From positions 1 to 37,815 of the IMG/VR virus record IMGVR_UViG_3300031539_008576: a stretch of 37,815 bases of DNA; one strand, 5' to 3'. The position numbers were made by a program, and so were the translations under genes. Below, piece by piece: positions 32,999 to 37,815 of this stretch. The notes below the pieces were generated by a model. That model had not been told where the DNA came from. It did no database searches and was given only the letters and a program-made list of their open reading frames with translations. The stretch's first letter is position 1. Every line of letters begins with the position of its first letter. Source of the DNA: a virus.

Positions 32999-33014
32999 TC
33001 AAAATAATTATGCT

Positions 33015-33048
33015 GAGGGTTTGCTGAGAAGTGAGTCCTCTTTTATTT
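33015..33048 (+). terminator. Terminator with GAGA tetraloop
   Basis: Arms GAGGGTTTGCT (33015-33025) and AGTGAGTCCTC (33030-33040), eleven pairs including four G-U, loop GAGA, followed by TTTTATTT. It separates the fibre block from the recombinase. Confidence 0.65.
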
Positions 33049-33071
33049 AAGACAGAAGGAAGTGAGACAAC

Positions 33072-33971
33072 ATGGAACTATGTAAATTAGAGGAATGTAA
33101 CAAAGATAACCTTAAACATCTTTCTAGATATGAAACTATATGTAGAAATAAAGGTTTGACAGACAGGTCAATTGAGGCATTTTGCAAAGGTGATATTCCT
33201 TTATACTTAAGATATATTAAAGATAAACCACTAGAACAAACAAGTCATATTGATATTGAAGATTTCTTTGATTATTGTACAAAAGAACGTAAAAATGGTG
33301 ATGCAGCTTTGGACAGAAAATATGTGGCTCTTAATTCATTTTTTAAAGCAATGATTAAAAAAGAGTATCTTGATATGAAAAATCCCTTGGACAAAGTAGA
33401 CCCCATCAAAGTACGGACAAAGATAAGGGATTTTCTTACTGATGATGAAATACAGGCGATTTATGATTTTGTAAAAGGTGATAAAAGAGGTTTGGCATTG
33501 ACAAGTTTACTTTTTTCGAGTGGGTGCAGATTATCGGAGCTCTATCAATTAAATAAGGCATCGTTAGACTTCACAACGAGGCGGTTTAAAGTTTTAGGCA
33601 AAGGAGATAAAGAAGGAGTTTGCATATTTTCTGAGTTTGCTTCTGAGAAGATTAAGGAGTATCTAGCTCCAAGAAAGGATGATATTCCTGCCTTATTTCT
33701 TTCTAGGCAGCATAACAGGTGGAGTAAGAAAGCTATACAATGTTACGTAAAAAACGCAGGAGTGAGATCCGGCATAATTAAAAATGTTCATCCTCATATA
33801 TTTAGACATGGACGCGCAATGTCTCTGCTTAAAAAAGGTGCGCCTTTGGATGTAATACAAAATGTTCTACGGCATGCCAGTATTGCCACAACACAAATAT
33901 ACGCACATCAAAACATCAACGATGTACAGGATAAAATAGACCAGTTGGACAATGCATTAAAGGGACGGTGA
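33072..33971 (+). CDS. Tyrosine recombinase / integrase
   Basis: 299 residues; ATG after GAAGGAAGTGAGACAAC. N-terminal SAM-like core-binding domain (residues ~1-100), then a catalytic domain with all active residues: Arg153 in SSGCRLSEL, Lys in VLGKGDKEG, His242/Arg245 in HPHIFRHGRA, His in LRHASIATTQ, and Tyr277 in IYAHQ. The family joins or inverts DNA at short sites. It might integrate the phage or invert a fibre segment. It lies inside the tail region, only 6 nt before the Dit gene, which is an unusual place for an integrase. A terminator precedes it. Confidence 0.85.
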   Translation: MELCKLEECNKDNLKHLSRYETICRNKGLTDRSIEAFCKGDIPLYLRYIKDKPLEQTSHIDIEDFFDYCTKERKNGDAALDRKYVALNSFFKAMIKKEYLDMKNPLDKVDPIKVRTKIRDFLTDDEIQAIYDFVKGDKRGLALTSLLFSSGCRLSELYQLNKASLDFTTRRFKVLGKGDKEGVCIFSEFASEKIKEYLAPRKDDIPALFLSRQHNRWSKKAIQCYVKNAGVRSGIIKNVHPHIFRHGRAMSLLKKGAPLDVIQNVLRHASIATTQIYAHQNINDVQDKIDQLDNALKGR

Positions 33972-33977
33972 TGGATT

Positions 33978-34874
33978 ATGACCAATTATAACAGTGGTTT
34001 TTCGTACAATTCTGCCGTGAACTATAATTCCGCTACCTATTTCATAGTCGAGGTATCGAATGCTGGACATGGGGCGGAATTAATATCCTTGATAGCCAGC
34101 CTATCCACTTCCGATTCTGGCATAGGTGTTGATACCGTTGGCACGCCCACAGAATATCCCGCTGACTCTTATTTCATTATTACAACTGCAGGTCGGATGG
34201 AGCCATTGGGTGTCCTTGTTTTGGGCGATAGTCGAAAAGAACAGCCTTCAGTAAAGGAGTATGTCGATAACGCCCCTGGAAGACATGGAGAACTTCTATT
34301 CGATACAAAACTTTCAAGTAGGCTCTTAGAACTCCATGTTGCTACTGATGACGGGCTTACTCCCTTGCAGAAAGAACAATTGAAACGGACTATTGCAAGA
34401 TACCTCAACCCCGTCGCAGGGACAAAGAAGCTTATATTCCAGGATGACGAAGATAAGGCATATGAAGTGAAATATGCAGGCAAAATCGACTTGACTCAGT
34501 ATTCCGACTGGATGGACTTTACTATACCTTTTAAAATGGCAAATCCTGCAGCGGTAAGTTCGGTGGAAAATACGCTTACCGGCAACGGTACATTGACCAA
34601 TTCGGGGAATTTAGAGACTGGCATGATTATAGAAATATCCGGCGCCATAACCGACCCATCTATAGTAATAGGCGCCTATACATTGTCTTATGATGGCACT
34701 ATATCAGCAGGTCAAACACTTGTCATTGATACTGAAGCTATGACTGTTGAGTTGGACGGAGTAAATGTAATTGATAATTTTACAGGTGAAATGCCACTTA
34801 TGTTACAACCAGGTAATACCGTTGTAACGGCAAGCAGTCAGGTCACTTTCAAATGGTATGACCGCTGGTTGTAA
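33978..34874 (+). CDS. Distal tail protein (Dit-like), first copy
   Basis: 298 residues, ATG after GACGGTGATGGATT. The N-terminal ~100 residues end with RHGELLFDTKLSSRL, the belt-domain pattern of siphovirus Dit proteins. The C-terminal galectin-like domain (LTGNGTLTNSGNLETGMIIE, ISAGQTLVIDTEAMTVELDG, FKWYDRWL) is clearly related to that of the next gene. Dit forms the hexameric base to which the receptor-binding unit attaches. Downstream of the recombinase with only 6 nt between. Confidence 0.75.
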   Translation: MTNYNSGFSYNSAVNYNSATYFIVEVSNAGHGAELISLIASLSTSDSGIGVDTVGTPTEYPADSYFIITTAGRMEPLGVLVLGDSRKEQPSVKEYVDNAPGRHGELLFDTKLSSRLLELHVATDDGLTPLQKEQLKRTIARYLNPVAGTKKLIFQDDEDKAYEVKYAGKIDLTQYSDWMDFTIPFKMANPAAVSSVENTLTGNGTLTNSGNLETGMIIEISGAITDPSIVIGAYTLSYDGTISAGQTLVIDTEAMTVELDGVNVIDNFTGEMPLMLQPGNTVVTASSQVTFKWYDRWL

Positions 34875-34917
34875 TTACATTCGTAAAAGTCATATATCAG
34901 GAAAGCTTGGTGATTGC

Positions 34918-35628
34918 ATGGCTATTTTAATTCAGGAAGATGGTATCATAAGTCCATTTAGTATAATTGCTTCACGCGAAACAATATTGTCGCTTATGCC
35001 TGAAACCAGAGATTCATACGAAGAAGTAGAAGCAGCTGACGGCGATGTTGACTTCGGTACAGACCTTGGTATGGTTGATTTTTTATTGCACGGCATAATT
35101 GAGTTGGAAGACGATGATGATAAATATGCGGTTGTTGACGTTTTAAAAGACCAATTAAATGATTGCCGTATTCAACAGGAATTAACTTATGAATGCCAGC
35201 CGACCATATATGCTCTTGTAAGATTAACTGGTAAACCTGAAATAACTGAAAATCCTCATCATATTGAAGTTAGAGCACAATTCAAAGCTGACCCATTTTG
35301 GAGAAGTGTTACGGAATATTCATTGACTGGAGCTGGAAATATCGTAAACAATGGCACGTTCGAATGCCCAATACTGATTGAGATTCCCGGACCTATGACA
35401 AGTCCATCAATTTCTGTGGGTGCATCTGTACTGGCTTATACTGGATATATTTCTGCTGGTGCCTTGCTTGTGATTGATACCGATACACAGACTGCTAAAA
35501 TAGGCTCTATAAACGCCATGGCGACTCTTACGGGTGATGCTGACTATAAACTTGCGCCTGGGGTGTCAGTGGCGGTTGTTCCGTCAATAAGTTCAATATC
35601 GGTTTCATGGAACGACCGCTGGATTTGA
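34918..35628 (+). CDS. Second Dit-like tail protein, paralogue of the first
   Basis: 236 residues from ATG 34918 with GGTGAT upstream. The C-terminal ~95 residues align with the first copy: LTGAGNIVNNGTFECPILIE, YISAGALLVIDTDTQTAKIG, VSWNDRWI. The N-terminal part is different, containing LHGIIELEDDDDKYAVVDVL. Two such proteins in a row suggest a duplication followed by divergence; each may serve a different ring of the tail tip. Starts 43 nt after the first copy. Confidence 0.65.
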   Translation: MAILIQEDGIISPFSIIASRETILSLMPETRDSYEEVEAADGDVDFGTDLGMVDFLLHGIIELEDDDDKYAVVDVLKDQLNDCRIQQELTYECQPTIYALVRLTGKPEITENPHHIEVRAQFKADPFWRSVTEYSLTGAGNIVNNGTFECPILIEIPGPMTSPSISVGASVLAYTGYISAGALLVIDTDTQTAKIGSINAMATLTGDADYKLAPGVSVAVVPSISSISVSWNDRWI

Positions 35629-35629
35629 T

Positions 35630-35657
35630 TTGACAATGGAAATGATTGCGGTATAAT
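35630..35657 (+). promoter_or_regulatory. Perfect consensus sigma-A promoter
   Basis: TTGACA (35630-35635), 16 bp, TATAAT (35652-35657). Both boxes are exact consensus. It starts 1 bp after the stop of the second Dit gene, within an operon that otherwise has few promoters, and drives the candidate small RNA. Confidence 0.8.
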
Positions 35658-35673
35658 TAAAATACGAAGCCTT

Positions 35674-35724
35674 GCACGGCGCTGCGAAGTTGTGCACTGC
35701 ATTGCTGGGCACGGCACTGCGAAG
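35674..35724 (+). repeat. Two 16-nt direct repeats in the small RNA
   Basis: GCACGGCGCTGCGAAG (35674-35689) and GCACGGCACTGCGAAG (35709-35724), one mismatch, 35-bp period. A third shorter CGAAG-CAAAGCACAG stretch follows. Only two full copies, so not a CRISPR array. Confidence 0.7.
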
Positions 35725-35738
35725 CAAAGCACAGACAA

Positions 35739-35768
35739 AGACATTCTCTTAACCGAGGGTGTCTTTTT
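35739..35768 (+). terminator. Terminator of the candidate small RNA
   Basis: Arms AGACATTCTC and GAGGGTGTCT (ten pairs, two G-U), loop TTAACC, followed by TTTTT. Confidence 0.75.
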
Positions 35769-35796
35769 GTATTATCTTTTTTAAGGAGTTGATTTT

Positions 35797-37815
35797 ATGG
35801 CAACAATCCCAAAATTTTTAGAAGTCAAAACCGCAGCTGGTATAAGAGCTGCTTTTTTATCGCCAAAATCAGATAAATTAAAAGATGCTTATGTAGATTG
35901 CAGGCTGAACGGCGAGTCAACGTTGGAATTTTTACTTCCTGCTAATTCATCCAAGATTGATATATTAACTCCGGAATGCCAGATTTGGACGACCAACAAA
36001 GTTTACAACATACTCAAAGACGAGGCTTCCGAGATAGTCATGGACGAATCCGGAAAGCGGTGGGCTTCTTTTCGTGCGGTTGAACGTTGGGCAGAACTGG
36101 AAACTAAATTCATTGAACCCTACATTTCAAACGACCCGTTGAATCCTACTCCAGCCGATCTATCTGTAATAATCATTTCTGGAGGCACTGATCTTTCTGG
36201 CGGCTTGTATGCTGTTGGAAGTGCAGAGCATGCACTTTTTGTTGCCTTGGACGGCTCTGGATGGACTATCGGCACGGTTGATGTTACCGGTACCCATGAT
36301 ATTGAAATGGAAAAGAAAAGTAGGTTCCAACTCATAAAAGAGATCCAATCTGTTTGGGGCGGTCTACTGGTATGGGATAGTGTCAATAAAACCGTCAGCC
36401 TCCGCGACGGGAATGTCTGGCAGGATTATTCAGGCTTCCAGATAAGGTATGCAAAAAATCTTAAGCATATATCAAGAACGGCAAATAATTCAATGATGAC
36501 AAAGGTGTACCCTTTTGGAGCTGACAACCTGGATATATCTTCTGTCAATGATGGAGTAAAGTTCCTGACTAACGATACATACACGTCAACTATTTTTGTT
36601 GGTGTAAAGGAATACCCGGATATATACGATGCGCAGGAATTGAAGGATAAGGCTACAACTGATCTGGCCCAAATATGCAGACCCCGGTATACGTACCGAA
36701 CAAAAATGGTTGACCTGCGCACCCTTCCGGAATATAACCATGAAGATTTTTCCTTAGGTGAATTCGTAGATGTTATAGGCGCCAATGCCGAAATAAATGT
36801 TCAAGAAAGGGTAACAAGGCACAAATATAATCTTTTTCAACCTTGGATTTGCGAAACTGAAGCTGGGGACTTTTCTGAAAGATTCGTCGACAGTCTAAAA
36901 TCATCCTTTGATGTGACGGACTTTATAAAAAAGATAACAACATCAAAAAGTCAAATATCCGCATTTCACCTTGTAGACGAGAGTGTCATTACCGCTAAAA
37001 TAGCTAGTGCGGCTGTAGATGCGACAAAATTTAATACAAAGCAAATTATTCTTACAGGTGATACTTGGACTGACAATTCGCCAAGCGCTGGCTATGTTGC
37101 CTGGAATGCCCATAAACTATATTATGCCGGCGCGGAATATTCCATTGCGGCTGGAAACACAATCAAAAAGTATACCGTCTGGAGGAAAGATACAAGTACC
37201 ACTGTTTATCAGGCATATACAGAGGCAGAATTTTCGGCAATCACCCTTGCGGATACCGATTTTATAATTGCCGTGAACAATAGCGGCATTCACGATATTG
37301 CATGGTACAGCCGCCTTGCAAGACAGTTTATTGGATCTGCCTTTATAGCCGATCTTGCAGTATTAACCGCACATATAGATGATTTGGCGGTTACGGATGC
37401 AAAAATAGCCAGCATGGAAGCGAATAAGATCACCACAGCGGTTGCTAAGATAGGCGTTGCACAGATTGAGACACTTGTGGTTGGTACTAATATTGGGCAA
37501 GGTACAGCAGCAAGAACGTTTACTACCACTCCTACAACCCCATATGATGTGGGTGATTTGTGGGCGGGCGGTACGGCGGCTGATTTAAAGAAATGTAAAA
37601 CCCAAAGGCTAACAGGGGCTTATAATGCAGCCGATTGGGAACTGGCTACAAAGTACACAGACGATACGGCAGCTAGTGCGGCACAAGCAGATGCTACTCA
37701 AGCCCTAGCAGATGCAGCTACAGCTCAAGGAGCCGCAGAGGATGCTCAAGGCGATGCAACTACAGCTTTGAATACTTTGTCTGATATAGCTTCTGATGCT
37801 AAAATAACACCTGTT
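35797..37815 (+). CDS. Tail-associated lysin/minor structural protein (Tal-like), 3' end outside window
   Basis: 673 codons, no stop before the window ends. ATG 35797 follows TTAAGGAGTTGATTTT. The N-terminal ~370 residues match the phage minor structural protein / Tal N-terminal module, with early FLSPKSDKLKDAYVDCRLNG, then RFQLIKEIQSVWGGLLVWDS and LGEFVDVIGANAEINVQERV. The later part becomes Ala/Thr/Asp-rich and repetitive (AKIASMEANKITTAVAKIGV, AAQADATQALADAATAQGAA), as in fibrous stalks. It follows the two Dit genes, the classic order. A catalytic lysin domain, if any, is outside the window. Confidence 0.75.
   Translation, partial: MATIPKFLEVKTAAGIRAAFLSPKSDKLKDAYVDCRLNGESTLEFLLPANSSKIDILTPECQIWTTNKVYNILKDEASEIVMDESGKRWASFRAVERWAELETKFIEPYISNDPLNPTPADLSVIIISGGTDLSGGLYAVGSAEHALFVALDGSGWTIGTVDVTGTHDIEMEKKSRFQLIKEIQSVWGGLLVWDSVNKTVSLRDGNVWQDYSGFQIRYAKNLKHISRTANNSMMTKVYPFGADNLDISSVNDGVKFLTNDTYTSTIFVGVKEYPDIYDAQELKDKATTDLAQICRPRYTYRTKMVDLRTLPEYNHEDFSLGEFVDVIGANAEINVQERVTRHKYNLFQPWICETEAGDFSERFVDSLKSSFDVTDFIKKITTSKSQISAFHLVDESVITAKIASAAVDATKFNTKQIILTGDTWTDNSPSAGYVAWNAHKLYYAGAEYSIAAGNTIKKYTVWRKDTSTTVYQAYTEAEFSAITLADTDFIIAVNNSGIHDIAWYSRLARQFIGSAFIADLAVLTAHIDDLAVTDAKIASMEANKITTAVAKIGVAQIETLVVGTNIGQGTAARTFTTTPTTPYDVGDLWAGGTAADLKKCKTQRLTGAYNAADWELATKYTDDTAASAAQADATQALADAATAQGAAEDAQGDATTALNTLSDIASDAKITPV

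Larger units (their letters stand above)
35664..35768 (+). ncRNA. Candidate ~105-nt small RNA with internal GC-rich repeats
   Basis: Transcription from the consensus promoter should begin near 35664. The region has no convincing protein frame, is GC-richer than its surroundings, contains two near-identical 16-nt repeats, and ends in an intrinsic terminator at 35739-35768. Many GCAC/GTGC pairs could form alternative stems. A separate ribosome site and gene follow at 35797, so the RNA is independent of it. A minus-strand frame across it is a shadow. Function unknown; possibilities include a regulatory RNA or anti-defence decoy. Confidence 0.55.

Noticed and set aside
30589-33971. Diversity-generating retroelement near the fibre gene
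   Set aside because: No reverse transcriptase or template/variable repeat pair is visible; the nearby enzyme is a tyrosine recombinase.
35674-35724. CRISPR-like array
   Set aside because: Only two full repeats of 16 nt with a 19-nt gap and no Cas genes.
35544-35744. 66-residue minus-strand frame over the small RNA
   Set aside because: Cys/Ala-rich composition arises from the GC-rich repeats; no ribosome site. The plus-strand promoter and terminator explain the region better.
1-37815. tRNA or rRNA genes
   Set aside because: No cloverleaf-type sequence or rRNA segment was noticed by eye; a tRNAscan run would be needed to rule out a degenerate one.

Overview
The window is a block of a tailed bacteriophage or prophage genome from a low-GC Firmicute, most likely a clostridial host. 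The evidence is the AT-rich sequence with strong GGAGG-type ribosome binding sites, an endolysin carrying an S-layer-homology (SLH) cell-wall module, teichoic-acid-type enzymes in the cargo region, and a siphovirus gene order: portal, protease/scaffold, decoration protein, capsid, connectors, tail tube, frameshifted tail chaperone, tape measure, distal tail proteins and tail-associated lysin. A complete tyrosine recombinase suggests a temperate phage. The terminase genes are not in the window. Almost everything is on the + strand. The exceptions are three tiny minus-strand ribbon-helix-helix (RHH) genes.

Region 1 (1-9770) is cargo that virion assembly does not need: a two-domain glycosyltransferase cut by the left edge, a C5 DNA methyltransferase with an in-frame stop right after its catalytic Cys, a B12-binding radical SAM enzyme, a short-chain dehydrogenase, a DUF2284 metal protein, a LicC-like nucleotidyltransferase, a CDP-glycerol glycerophosphotransferase-like enzyme, two SAM methyltransferases and several small unknown genes. 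Together they look like a pathway that makes or transfers a modified surface glycan or polyol phosphate. The region ends with a degenerate Com-like zinc protein and a strong terminator.

Region 2 (9870-28203) is the head and tail morphogenesis operon, broken up by homing elements: a LAGLIDADG nuclease after the portal, a zinc-ribbon/EDxHD-like nuclease after the capsid gene, a second EDxHD-like nuclease before the tape measure, and a group I intron with its own LAGLIDADG gene inside the tape measure. The intron splice sites can be placed to the base (23267-24174). The operon has several internal terminator-like hairpins and one well-supported -1 frameshift site (tail chaperone). A second possible frameshift lies at 18759-18767.

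Region 3 (28204-33971) holds holin, SLH-endolysin, a second holin-like protein, a receptor-binding/fibre region and a tyrosine recombinase, flanked by terminators. It sits, unusually, between the tape measure and the distal tail genes. Region 4 (33978-37815) has two tandem Dit-like proteins, a probable small RNA with a perfect consensus promoter and its own terminator, and a tail-associated protein cut by the right edge.

The most unusual pattern is a cassette present three times (about 1.7, 11.3 and 15.8 kb). A minus-strand RHH gene sits tail-to-tail against a phage gene and is divergent from a + strand DNA-acting enzyme (C5 methyltransferase, LAGLIDADG nuclease, EDxHD-like nuclease). Each intergenic gap has face-to-face promoters with exactly 17-bp spacers and palindromes or direct repeats placed where a repressor would act. 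These look like self-regulated invasive gene modules.
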